Assembly: GCA_905188195.1 (NCBI GenBank)
Contig: CAJJKY010000013.1
Span: 1-57,232, forward strand
Direction of reading: 5' to 3'
Length of the DNA: 57,232 bases
Origin: Streptococcus parasanguinis
Lineage (GTDB): Bacteria; Bacillota; Bacilli; Lactobacillales; Streptococcaceae
In this document: piece by piece, positions 25,150-32,699 of the stretch
Layout: every line of letters starts with the position of its first letter
Numbering within the stretch: the stretch's first letter is position 1
Made by a program: the position numbers and the translations under genes
The notes under the pieces: model-generated
What the model saw: the letters and a program-made list of their open reading frames with translations, nothing else
The model's database searches: none
What the model was told of the DNA's origin: nothing

Positions 25150-25683
25150 TTATTTGAAGTACCAGTGGTGTTTGAGGCTAGCAAAAATCGCCTTGCTAGT
25201 GATAGTGATAATGATCAGTTTGATAAGGTCTGCAAGGATAAAGGGAGCAACGACCAAAGTAAATGCTTTTTGAATATCGGTATGCGTGACCAGCATAAAG
25301 CCGATAGCTCCGGATACAAAGAGCAGAGCACTGCTGAGGAGATTGGCAAAAAATATAGTGACAAGGCTGGATTTGGCATTGGTAAATAGAGACGTAATCC
25401 AAGCCCGGAATGGGAAGAAGAGGAGGAAACCAGCAGTAGGACCAAGGAAATGCGAAGCGCCACCAGCACCGCTTGCAAATACTGGGAAGCCTAAGAAGCC
25501 TAGAAGCAGATAGAGACAGACTGTGACAAAGGCATGACTGGGTTTATAGATGGTACCGATAATTCCGATTATGAGCGTTTGCAGGGTCAAAGGAATTGGG
25601 CCAAATGGAATGGTAAATTGAGATAGGACGGAGATCATAGCCACTCCGATGGAGATGAGAACCAAGGGAAAGATTTTCTTCAT
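25150..25683 (-). CDS. bioY: Biotin transporter substrate-binding subunit BioY
   Basis: This 177-residue integral membrane S-component of an energy-coupling factor (ECF) transporter binds biotin. It has about six membrane helices and the family pattern FGPIPLTLQTLIIGI near the N-terminus, with GGASHFLGPTAGFLLFFPF in the middle (biotin-contact region). It is a solitary gene and would use the shared EcfAA'T module encoded elsewhere. Its promoter contains a clear BirA-like operator, so biotin-dependent repression is expected. Confidence 0.93.
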   Translation of the reverse strand: MKKIFPLVLISIGVAMISVLSQFTIPFGPIPLTLQTLIIGIIGTIYKPSHAFVTVCLYLLLGFLGFPVFASGAGGASHFLGPTAGFLLFFPFRAWITSLFTNAKSSLVTIFFANLLSSALLFVSGAIGFMLVTHTDIQKAFTLVVAPFILADLIKLIIITITSKAIFASLKHHWYFK

Positions 25684-25686
25684 AAC

Positions 25687-25745
25687 AGTTAACCTCTTTT
25701 TTATTTTATGGTAACTATTCTACAATAAGGACCTCATGCTGTCAA
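25687..25745 (-). promoter_or_regulatory. bioY promoter with BirA-like operator
   Basis: On the minus strand TTGACA (25740-25745), a 17-base spacer and TAGAAT (25717-25722) form a good promoter. AGTTAACC (25687-25694) and GGTAACT (25710-25716) are inverted half-sites separated by 15 bases, matching the known BirA pattern TGTTAACC-N14/15-GGTTAACA. They lie between the -10 box and the bioY start, where a repressor would block initiation. Confidence 0.8.
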
Positions 25746-25769
25746 TAGTACAGACTTGTTTTAGGATTT

Positions 25770-25813
25770 TTTAAGTAAAAATTTAGGCAGACTTAAGACT
25801 CTTAAAGTATAAT
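25770..25813 (+). promoter_or_regulatory. Promoter of the Gly-rich gene with probable CiaR box
   Basis: TTTAAG-N6-TTTAGG at 25770-25787 fits the CiaR box (TTTAAG-N5-W-TTTAAG) with one mismatch. A perfect TATAAT at 25808-25813 lies 20 bases downstream, and no -35 box is present. CiaR-activated promoters have this organisation. Confidence 0.55.
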
Positions 25814-25889
25814 CGCTGTACTTAAAGGATTGAGCTCCCTTTAAAATTTAAAAGACAAGTACTTGGACAAAAAGATAAAAGGTAAAAAG

Positions 25890-26417
25890 ATGAATCAAAA
25901 AGAAACAAAACAAGTCGTAGAAACGCAAGAATCCAAAGAAAAAATGGTCGTCCTAAAACGAAGTCCTAAGTGGTGGATCGGCATGGCAGCAGTTGGTGGC
26001 TTATTGGTCGGTGCTGGAAGTGGCTTTGGTGTCGGTGTCATGGCCTCACAATCTTCCAATTCTCAACAATTTTCTCAACCGGTCCAAACGGGACAAAGCC
26101 AAGGATCCAATCAGCAAGAAAATAGTCAAAATGGCCATACTTCACAAGGAAACCAGCAAACCAGTGGTCCACAGGAAGGCGGACCTCAAGGTGGTGGACA
26201 AGGACATGGTGGTCCACAAGGAGGCGGTCCTGGTCAGATGCCACAGGATGGAATGGGTGGCCCACAAGGAAATGCTCCAGAAAGTGGCATGAACCAATCT
26301 AGCGGACAACAAGAAGGGAACCAGGATTCCTCTAACAAGTCCAACAAAAAGAATTCGAAGAAACAAAATAAGACGAGTGACAGTCAAAGTAACAAGGAAA
26401 ACACGACAAACTCATAG
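25890..26417 (+). CDS. Membrane-anchored Gly/Gln/Pro-rich protein of unknown function
   Basis: I do not recognise a family for this 175-residue protein. It has a charged cytoplasmic N-terminus (about 30 residues), one Gly-rich hydrophobic segment (about residues 31-52, WWIGMAAVGGLLVGAGSGFG) and a long extracellular part of low complexity. That part is first Ser/Gln/Asn-rich, then Gly/Pro/Gln repeats of GGPQGG type (about 90-130), then Lys/Ser/Asn-rich to the end. It has no Cys and no LPXTG anchor. A TTG at 25863 is in frame, but AAAGG before the ATG at 25890 is better. It sits just upstream of ciaRH behind a probable CiaR box, so it may be controlled by that system or act on it. Confidence 0.72.
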   Translation: MNQKETKQVVETQESKEKMVVLKRSPKWWIGMAAVGGLLVGAGSGFGVGVMASQSSNSQQFSQPVQTGQSQGSNQQENSQNGHTSQGNQQTSGPQEGGPQGGGQGHGGPQGGGPGQMPQDGMGGPQGNAPESGMNQSSGQQEGNQDSSNKSNKKNSKKQNKTSDSQSNKENTTNS

Positions 26418-26491
26418 AATACCTTTTCCTCAAGCAGATTGAATGTGATGATAAAACAAGGTTCTAAAGTATAGGAAATGAAGGTAAGTCG

Positions 26492-26500
26492 TGTTATAAT
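26492..26500 (+). promoter_or_regulatory. Extended -10 promoter of ciaRH
   Basis: TGTTATAAT lies 53 bases before the ciaR start. No CiaR box was seen immediately upstream of it. Confidence 0.6.
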
Positions 26501-26552
26501 GGTTAAGAATAGATTAGAAAGACTCACTCAGGAAAGAGAAGAGGAAGCCACG

Positions 26553-27233
26553 ATGATTAAAATTCTATTGGTCGAAGATGACCTTGGTTTATCAAATTCA
26601 GTATTTGATTTTTTAGATGACTTTGCGGACGTCATGCAGGTCTTTGATGGTGAAGAAGGTCTTTACGAAGCAGAAAGCGGGATCTATGATTTGATTCTGC
26701 TGGACCTTATGCTTCCTGAAAAAGACGGCTTCCATGTCTTAAAAGAGTTGCGTGAAAAAGGCGTGACAACCCCTGTTTTAATCATGACAGCCAAAGAAAG
26801 TTTGGATGACAAAGGGCATGGATTTGAGCTAGGAGCAGACGATTACCTCACCAAGCCTTTCTATCTTGAAGAGCTTAAGATGCGGATTCAAGCTCTTTTG
26901 AAGCGCTCAGGTAAGGTCAGTGAAAATACCCTCAATTATGGCAATTTGAAGGTCAACTTATCCACTAACTCGACTTATGTGGACGATAAGGAAGTAGAAC
27001 TTCTTGGGAAGGAATTTGATCTCTTGGTCTATTTCCTTCAAAACCAAAATGTCATCCTTCCAAAGACACAGATCTTCGATCGCCTTTGGGGCTTTGACAG
27101 TGACACAACCATCTCAGTGGTTGAAGTCTATGTTTCCAAAATCCGTAAGAAATTAAAAGGAACAGATTTTGTTGAGAGCTTGCAAACATTACGCAGTGTG
27201 GGGTATATCTTAAAAGATGCTAACAAGGATTAA
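26553..27233 (+). CDS. ciaR: Response regulator CiaR
   Basis: OmpR/PhoB-type regulator of 226 residues. The receiver domain has Asp9-Asp10, phospho-acceptor Asp51 (ILLDLMLPEKDG) and Lys in LTKPF. The C-terminal winged helix ends in the conserved VEVYVSKIRKKLKG and LRSVGYIL. The sequence is that of streptococcal CiaR, which controls genes for beta-lactam tolerance, competence and cell-wall stress and several small RNAs. The frame extends to 26478, but GAGGAAG before ATG 26553 and the conserved MIKILLVEDD start decide. It overlaps ciaH by 17 bases. Confidence 0.95.
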   Translation: MIKILLVEDDLGLSNSVFDFLDDFADVMQVFDGEEGLYEAESGIYDLILLDLMLPEKDGFHVLKELREKGVTTPVLIMTAKESLDDKGHGFELGADDYLTKPFYLEELKMRIQALLKRSGKVSENTLNYGNLKVNLSTNSTYVDDKEVELLGKEFDLLVYFLQNQNVILPKTQIFDRLWGFDSDTTISVVEVYVSKIRKKLKGTDFVESLQTLRSVGYILKDANKD

Positions 27234-28572
27234 GAAAACAGTCGGAGAAGATGATTTTTCCTACTTCATCCGATATTTTGGTCTTTTCACCTTGATATTC
27301 TCAGCCATGACTATAATTATTATTCAGGTTATGCGCTCCAGTCTCTATACAACGGTCGATGAGAATCTCAGGACCCTGAGTCAGGATCCCTATTCCATTA
27401 TAGCTATTGCCAACCGGGATCAGAAACAGTCTAATTCCAAAGTGGATGATGAGCATGAGATGATGGTGCCTGATCATGACAAATCGGAACCAAAAGGAGA
27501 TGTTACTTCCAATACCACTGTTGTTCTGCTTAACAAAAAATATCAAAACCTGACAACAGGTAATGGGTTTTTAAACTTCAAAACGGTAACCTTTGGTCGT
27601 AAACTGCTCAACAAGGTGTCCCAACTCCAAATCACCAATAGTTACGGGAAAAAAGAAAGTTACCGGGCTTACATGACGGATTTGGGCTTGTCTGATGACG
27701 GAGACAGCGACGTTAAGTATGCGGTCATCATGACCAATATCAGTCAGTTAGAGCAGACCAGTGAGGAGCACGAGAGCCAGATCGCTCTCGTCATGATTTG
27801 CTTCTGGGGCATCTCCTTATTTGCTAGTCTCTTCCTTGCTCGTCTTAGTGTTAAGCCCCTTCTTGAGAGCATGCAGAAGCAAAAGTCTTTTGTAGAAAAT
27901 GCTTCACATGAGTTGCGGACGCCTCTAGCGGTCCTCCAAAATCGCCTCGAAACGCTTTTTAGAAAGCCCGAAGCGACCATTATGGAGTCAAGCGAGAGCA
28001 TTGCATCTAGCTTAGATGAAGTTCGAAATATGAAGCTCTTGACCACCAACCTTCTGAATATTGCCCGAAGGGATGACGGCTTGAAGCCAGAGATGGAAGA
28101 CATCGAACCAAGCTTTTTCGATCAGACCTTCTCGAATTTTGAGATCATTGCGGAAGAAAATGGCAAAGTCTTCCAAGGAGACAATCAGGTGGACAAGGTT
28201 ATTTGTTCGGATAGAACACTCCTCAAGCAGTTGATGACCATTCTCTATGACAATGCCTTGAAATACACCGATGAAGATGGTGAGATCCAGTTTGAAGTCC
28301 AGTTAAAGGACAAGAATCTCTATTTAAGAGTGCTGGATAATGGTCCGGGTATTCGTGATGAGGATAAGAAACGAATCTTCGATCGTTTTTACCGGGTGGA
28401 TAAGGCCAGAACTCGTCAAAAAGGTGGATTTGGTTTGGGGTTATCCCTTGCCAAGCAGATCGTTGAAGCTTTTAAAGGGACGATTCAAGTCAAAGATAAC
28501 AAACCCAAGGGGACTATCTTTGAAGTGAAGTTATCCACTAAGACGGAAAGTCGTAAAAGAATTCGTTCATAA
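27217..28572 (+). CDS. ciaH: Sensor histidine kinase CiaH
   Basis: This 451-residue kinase has two membrane helices (about residues 22-43 and 188-208) that bracket an extracellular sensor domain of ~145 residues. HAMP-like and HisKA segments follow, with phospho-acceptor His231 (ENASHELRTPLAVLQNR), then the ATPase domain with N-box LYDNALKYTDEDG, G1 DNGPGI and G2 GGFGLGLSLAKQI. The cytoplasmic part is very close to pneumococcal CiaH; the extracellular part is more diverged, as is usual. It is translated from a start inside the ciaR 3' end. Confidence 0.95.
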   Translation: MLTRIKKTVGEDDFSYFIRYFGLFTLIFSAMTIIIIQVMRSSLYTTVDENLRTLSQDPYSIIAIANRDQKQSNSKVDDEHEMMVPDHDKSEPKGDVTSNTTVVLLNKKYQNLTTGNGFLNFKTVTFGRKLLNKVSQLQITNSYGKKESYRAYMTDLGLSDDGDSDVKYAVIMTNISQLEQTSEEHESQIALVMICFWGISLFASLFLARLSVKPLLESMQKQKSFVENASHELRTPLAVLQNRLETLFRKPEATIMESSESIASSLDEVRNMKLLTTNLLNIARRDDGLKPEMEDIEPSFFDQTFSNFEIIAEENGKVFQGDNQVDKVICSDRTLLKQLMTILYDNALKYTDEDGEIQFEVQLKDKNLYLRVLDNGPGIRDEDKKRIFDRFYRVDKARTRQKGGFGLGLSLAKQIVEAFKGTIQVKDNKPKGTIFEVKLSTKTESRKRIRS

Positions 28573-28599
28573 TCTAAAAAATAGAAAAGAGGAAATCTT

Positions 28600-28980
28600 A
28601 TGAGTTCAAAAATGTTGCACACTTGCCTTCGTGTAGAAAACTTGGAAAAATCAATTGCTTTTTACCAAGATGCATTTGGTTTTGAGGAAAAACGTCGGAA
28701 GGATTTTCCAGACTACCAGTTCACCATCGTGTATTTGGCCTTGCCTGGGGATGACTACGAGTTGGAATTGACTTACAACTATGATCATGGTCCCTACGTC
28801 ATCGGAGATGGCTATGCCCACGTTGCATTGAGCACACCAGATCTTGAAGGCTTACATGCTGAGCACAAGTCTAAAGGCTATGAAGTGACCGAACCAAAAG
28901 GTCTTCCAGGAACGCAACCGAATTACTATTTTGTTGTAGATCCAGATGGTTATAAGGTAGAAGTCATTCGCGAAAAATAA
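28600..28980 (+). CDS. gloA: Glyoxalase I family protein (lactoylglutathione lyase)
   Basis: This 126-residue VOC-fold metalloenzyme is of the GloA type, which detoxifies methylglyoxal as its thiol adduct. The family pattern is clear: MLHTCLRVENLEKSIAFYQDAFGF with the first metal His at residue 7, ELELTYNYD with a Glu ligand, GYAHVALS with the second His, and DPDGYKVEVI with the last Glu. It lies 27 bases after ciaH with its own AGAGGAA site and may be co-transcribed. A terminator follows. Confidence 0.92.
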   Translation: MSSKMLHTCLRVENLEKSIAFYQDAFGFEEKRRKDFPDYQFTIVYLALPGDDYELELTYNYDHGPYVIGDGYAHVALSTPDLEGLHAEHKSKGYEVTEPKGLPGTQPNYYFVVDPDGYKVEVIREK

Positions 28981-28995
28981 GAGTGATTAAAAATT

Positions 28996-29034
28996 AGGGC
29001 CGTTGTCGGCGACGACAGTCGGCCTCTTTTTTAT
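28996..29034 (+). terminator. Terminator of ciaRH-gloA
   Basis: GGCCG-TTGTCG pairs with CGACAG-TCGGCC through a small bulge and is followed by TCTTTTTT, 16 bases after the gloA stop. Confidence 0.8.
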
Positions 29035-29075
29035 GAAACCATTTACAAAAAAGGACTGTTTTTTGGAGAGAAATT

Positions 29076-29084
29076 TGCTATAAT
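29076..29084 (+). promoter_or_regulatory. Extended -10 element directly before pgdA
   Basis: TGCTATAAT is a perfect extended -10 element only 6 bases upstream of the pgdA ATG. Transcription would start at or next to the first codon. Confidence 0.65.
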
Positions 29085-29090
29085 AAAGTT

Positions 29091-30473
29091 ATGCGATTCA
29101 AACACACAAAAACTATTTTATTAATCCTTATCAATCTTCTTTTTCTGAGTCTTTTGTATATCGGGTATCAAAAGATTCAAAGGCTTCGTGAACAAAAAGC
29201 CTATCAGGATCAGTTTGCCAAGGTCACCCAATTAGAGAAAAGCTCTGAAAAAGGAAAAGATGTTCAGACTCAGGAAGGAATTTTAGGAACTTCTTATGTG
29301 ACTGCTTTTTATCCTACTAAGGATGGACAGCCTGTTGAGATTATTAAAGAGAAGATCCAAGAAGACCTTCAGCGTTTAGGATCGGATGAGAAAATCAAGG
29401 AGCCTAAGCATTTGACCTTCTACCATAGTGAAGAAGCAGAAGCGCCTTTTGTTGGCTATCACCCTATCCAAATCAAGCGGGCCGAATACCAGTACAGAAA
29501 AGGGAAATTCATCAAAGATGAGACGGTGAAGTTGCCCCTCTTTTACTTGGATGATGAGAGCAATCCTCTGACCCTGAGCCAGGTTTTTGCGGATCCAGAT
29601 GGAGCCAAGCAGATCTTTTTGGAGGAACTACGAGGGAATCTAGCCTTTCGTCAGCTAGATGAGGAAAGCATTGATCAAATGGTTGCCCACTTCTCAGAGT
29701 TGGACTTGAGTCAATGGGAATTCCAATATGAAAAAGGGATTTTCACCATTCCATTTCCAAGCAAGGTTAAAGGAGACGATACCTTCACTGTTCCCTTGTC
29801 TAAATTCTATGATGTGATTGATACAGAACGCTTGCTTCCTGATGATCTAGCTTCTTACGAATCCTATATAGAAGAACGCCACCGTAAGATGATTGCTCTG
29901 ACCTTTGATGATGGACCAGATCCAACGACGACCCCTCAGGCGCTGGCCATCTTAAAGAAATACAATGCCAAAGCTACCTTCTTTATGGTCGGAAAAAATG
30001 TCAGTGCGAATCCCGATATTGCTAAACAAGTCCGCAAAGAGGGGCATCAAATCGGGAACCATACTTGGGATCATCCTCAGTTGCCAAAATTGAGCTTGGA
30101 TAATGCCAAAAAAGAGATCTTGGATACCCAAGAAGCTATTCAAAAAGCGACAGGTGTGCAGACCAAGATTACCCGTCCTCCGTATGGAGCCATCAATAGT
30201 GCCATCCAATACGGTGTCGACCAATCCTTCATCATGTGGGATGTGGATAGCCTAGATTGGAAGACGCATAATACGACGGCTATTCTCAATGAAGTGAAAA
30301 AAGAAGTCAAACCGGGTTCGATTATCCTCATGCATGATATCCATCAAACCACGATTGATGCTCTACCGACCGTCCTTGACTACCTCAAATCACAAGGCTA
30401 TACCTTTGTAACGGTGGATGAATTGTTGGATTATCAACTTGAAAGTCATCGCATTTATTACAATGGAAATTAA
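29091..30473 (+). CDS. pgdA: Peptidoglycan GlcNAc deacetylase PgdA
   Basis: This 460-residue enzyme is about the length of pneumococcal PgdA (463) and shares its layout. It has an N-terminal membrane anchor (about residues 8-25), a divergent middle region, and a C-terminal NodB polysaccharide deacetylase domain with motifs TFDDGPDP (about 270-277), NHTWDHP, RPPYGA, WDVDSLDW and ILMHDIH. These supply the catalytic Asp/His and the metal triad. The family deacetylates GlcNAc in peptidoglycan outside the membrane and so blocks lysozyme. No ribosome binding site is spaced correctly before the ATG (see findings). It is a single gene. Confidence 0.93.
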   Translation: MRFKHTKTILLILINLLFLSLLYIGYQKIQRLREQKAYQDQFAKVTQLEKSSEKGKDVQTQEGILGTSYVTAFYPTKDGQPVEIIKEKIQEDLQRLGSDEKIKEPKHLTFYHSEEAEAPFVGYHPIQIKRAEYQYRKGKFIKDETVKLPLFYLDDESNPLTLSQVFADPDGAKQIFLEELRGNLAFRQLDEESIDQMVAHFSELDLSQWEFQYEKGIFTIPFPSKVKGDDTFTVPLSKFYDVIDTERLLPDDLASYESYIEERHRKMIALTFDDGPDPTTTPQALAILKKYNAKATFFMVGKNVSANPDIAKQVRKEGHQIGNHTWDHPQLPKLSLDNAKKEILDTQEAIQKATGVQTKITRPPYGAINSAIQYGVDQSFIMWDVDSLDWKTHNTTAILNEVKKEVKPGSIILMHDIHQTTIDALPTVLDYLKSQGYTFVTVDELLDYQLESHRIYYNGN

Positions 30474-30479
30474 CGTAAA

Positions 30480-30513
30480 AATCCTCTGCAGTTCATTCAC
30501 TAGCAGAGGATTT
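30480..30513. terminator. Bidirectional terminator between pgdA and the DEAD-box gene
   Basis: The perfect stem AATCCTCTGC / GCAGAGGATT has a 13-base loop, an A-rich left flank and TTTTCTTATT on the right. Confidence 0.85.
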
Positions 30514-30515
30514 TC

Positions 30516-31601
30516 TTATTCATTTAAAAAGAGTTCGGAATTTTTTAAAACCAGTTCACGTACAGAAGCGTATTTTTTTAAGGATTTGAGTTCTTCTGGG
30601 TGGGTGATAAAGGTGATTACATAGCCATCACGCCCCATTCGTCCTGTTCGACCGGCACGGTGGGTATAGGTCTCCACATCACGAGGAATATCGTAGTTAA
30701 TCACACACTCAAGATGTTCAATGTCGATTCCACGAGCGACTAAATCGGTGGCCAGCAAGAGGGTCAGCTGATGGTCTTTGAAGCGTTCCAGAATGACCTT
30801 GCGGTATTTGACATTGACATCGCTTGCGAGCGATACGGCCTCAACACCACGGTATTGTAGTTTTTCTTCAGCACTACCCAGATCAGACAGGCTATTGAAA
30901 AAAGCCAGACCACGAAAATCTTCGACGTAGGCGAGTTTGCGGAGCAATTCAACCTTGTCCCGCTTATCCACTTGCATATAAAAATGTTGGATATTTTCCA
31001 AAGAAACTCCATCAACCGTAACACGAAGAGTATTTTCTTCTAGCTGGTCTGGATCGACCTTGGCTGTGGCGCTCATATAGATATATTGGTGGTCACGGGG
31101 AGCATAGTGGCTGATCTTGTCGACGAAGTGGTACTGAGAATCGCTCAGTAATTGGTCGAATTCATCTAAAATGATGGTTTCCACATTCATCATTTTGATC
31201 TTTTTTAGCTTGATCAGTTCAAAGATCCGACCAGGCGTCCCAACCAGGATTTCGGGTCCTTTTTTGAGGCGTTCGATTTGCCGTTTTTGACTAGATCCTG
31301 AAAGGAAGAGTTGTGTCTGGAGACCGAGAGGCTCTGCCCATTGTTTGGTGACATCAAAAATTTGTCCTGCTAACTCTGTATTAGGAGCCAAAATCAAGAG
31401 TTGTTGGGCCTTCTTCGGTTTGAGTTTGAGCAAGCTCGGAAAGAGGTAGGCGAGTGTCTTACCAGTACCGGTAGGACTGATGCCGAGGACATTTTCTCCT
31501 TCATAGATAGGGGAGAAGATCTGTTCCTGAATTTCAGTGAATGCATCAAATCCGAGTGTTTCTAACTGGTCTTTCCAGCTTTGTGGAAATTGTTCTTTCA
31601 T
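30516..31601 (-). CDS. DEAD-box ATP-dependent RNA helicase
   Basis: This compact 361-residue SF2 RNA helicase consists of the two RecA domains with no C-terminal extension. The motifs are the Q-region FDAFTEIQEQ, motif I SPTGTGKT, Ia APNTELAGQ, Ib GTPGRI, motif II as DEFD (not DEAD), motif III SAT, IV/V ATDLVARGIDI and VI HRAGRTGRMGR. It probably remodels RNA structure in ribosome assembly or mRNA decay, but its specific target is unknown. Its start overlaps the upstream oxidoreductase stop by 4 bases (ATGA). Confidence 0.92.
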   Translation of the reverse strand: MKEQFPQSWKDQLETLGFDAFTEIQEQIFSPIYEGENVLGISPTGTGKTLAYLFPSLLKLKPKKAQQLLILAPNTELAGQIFDVTKQWAEPLGLQTQLFLSGSSQKRQIERLKKGPEILVGTPGRIFELIKLKKIKMMNVETIILDEFDQLLSDSQYHFVDKISHYAPRDHQYIYMSATAKVDPDQLEENTLRVTVDGVSLENIQHFYMQVDKRDKVELLRKLAYVEDFRGLAFFNSLSDLGSAEEKLQYRGVEAVSLASDVNVKYRKVILERFKDHQLTLLLATDLVARGIDIEHLECVINYDIPRDVETYTHRAGRTGRMGRDGYVITFITHPEELKSLKKYASVRELVLKNSELFLNE

Positions 31602-32578
31602 TCTTTTTCATCCTTAAATTGTATTCCAGCGCTTTGACGCATCTGGTAGAGGGTTTCATGGACCTGCTCACCTGTTTGTAACCATTCAAGATAAGCAGCT
31701 GGCTTTTGATGAGCGATGGCAAGGGCAAAGGCTTCCGCCTCTTCTTGCATTTGGTGTGGGCAGGGCTGGACCGGAAGGTCGATGACTTCCCCAGAATGGC
31801 TGACGAAGCGAGCCTGGTTGATGGCTGCTACAGCATTGAGAGTCAGCGTTCCAGTCTTGGTGTAGATTTCAGCAGGTAGATGGCTGGTGATATTTTTCCC
31901 TGCCTGAATGGCAACCTGAAACTCTGGATAAATCAAGACACCTTGACCATAGAGATCAACCGAATTGGGTAATTGCTGAGCGCAATAGTGACTGGAGATC
32001 GGTTTTCCAAAGAAGCCAATGGCCAAGTAGAGGCAGTAGACTCCCAGATCCATCAAGGCTCCCCCTGCATAGACATCTGAGAAAATATTGGGCATCTCAC
32101 CCGCAAGAAGGGCCGGCAATTTAGAAGAATATTTGGCAAAGGTGAAGTTGGCGCCCAGTATTTCCTGGTTAGAGAGGAAGTTTTTAACTACTTGAAAGGC
32201 TGCTTCTTGGTAATTTCTGGCAGCTTCAAAGAGATAGACCTGGTGCTCATTAGCAAGCTTGACCAGTTCCTTCCATTCAGAAGGCTTGGTCACAGCCGGT
32301 TTTTCAATGATGACATGCTTCTTTGCTAAAATAGCAAGCTTGGCCTGAGCGAAGTGAAGAGAATTAGGGCTAGCAATGTAGACCACATCCAGTTCACTGT
32401 CTAAGAAGTCGATGAAATCCGTGTAGCAAGAGATCGCCCCATACGGCTCACAAAACTCTTGAGCCGTCTTCATCTTTCTTGAATACACAGCCTGCAAGTG
32501 ATAGTGGCCCGTCTGATGAGCAGCTGTAATAAATTCATGTGAAATCCAACTCGTACCAATAATTCCCAGCTTTAACAT
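31598..32578 (-). CDS. Gfo/Idh/MocA-family NAD(P)-dependent oxidoreductase
   Basis: This 326-residue sugar or sugar-derivative dehydrogenase has an N-terminal Rossmann motif LGIIGTSWISHEFI, the conserved family motif EKPAVTKP (about residue 95; Lys of the EKP triad) and a C-terminal alpha/beta substrate domain including GGALMDLGVYCLYLA. The substrate is unknown. The frame opens at 32596, but AAGGA before the ATG at 32578 and the Rossmann N-terminus support the shorter form. It is first in a two-gene unit with the DEAD-box helicase. Confidence 0.9.
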   Translation of the reverse strand: MLKLGIIGTSWISHEFITAAHQTGHYHLQAVYSRKMKTAQEFCEPYGAISCYTDFIDFLDSELDVVYIASPNSLHFAQAKLAILAKKHVIIEKPAVTKPSEWKELVKLANEHQVYLFEAARNYQEAAFQVVKNFLSNQEILGANFTFAKYSSKLPALLAGEMPNIFSDVYAGGALMDLGVYCLYLAIGFFGKPISSHYCAQQLPNSVDLYGQGVLIYPEFQVAIQAGKNITSHLPAEIYTKTGTLTLNAVAAINQARFVSHSGEVIDLPVQPCPHQMQEEAEAFALAIAHQKPAAYLEWLQTGEQVHETLYQMRQSAGIQFKDEKE

Positions 32579-32607
32579 AAGGTGTCCTTCCGTCATCGAT
32601 TCACTCT

Positions 32608-32616
32608 ATTATACCA
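32608..32616 (-). promoter_or_regulatory. Extended -10 promoter of the Gfo/Idh oxidoreductase gene
   Basis: Read on the minus strand, TGGTATAAT lies about 30 bases before the start codon. The -35 is poor. Confidence 0.65.
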
Positions 32617-32662
32617 TGAAAAGGGGGAGGGGTGAAAAATACTAGGGTTTATGAGAGTTTTT

Positions 32663-32671
32663 TGTTACAAT
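32663..32671 (+). promoter_or_regulatory. Extended -10 promoter at the head of the polysaccharide locus
   Basis: TGTTACAAT lies 29 bases before the first glycosyltransferase gene. This is the leftmost promoter of the polysaccharide locus. Confidence 0.55.
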
Positions 32672-32699
32672 AGAAAGTGAATAAGCCAAGGAGTAAGAG

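Noticed and set aside
25790..25807. CTTAAGACTCTTAAAG as a second CiaR box on the minus strand
   Set aside because: The two TTAAG units are 9 bases apart instead of the 11-12 needed, so the spacing is wrong.
26038..26387. Antisense ORFs opposite the Gly-rich gene
   Set aside because: They are open only because of the repetitive GGN/CAA codons on the other strand.
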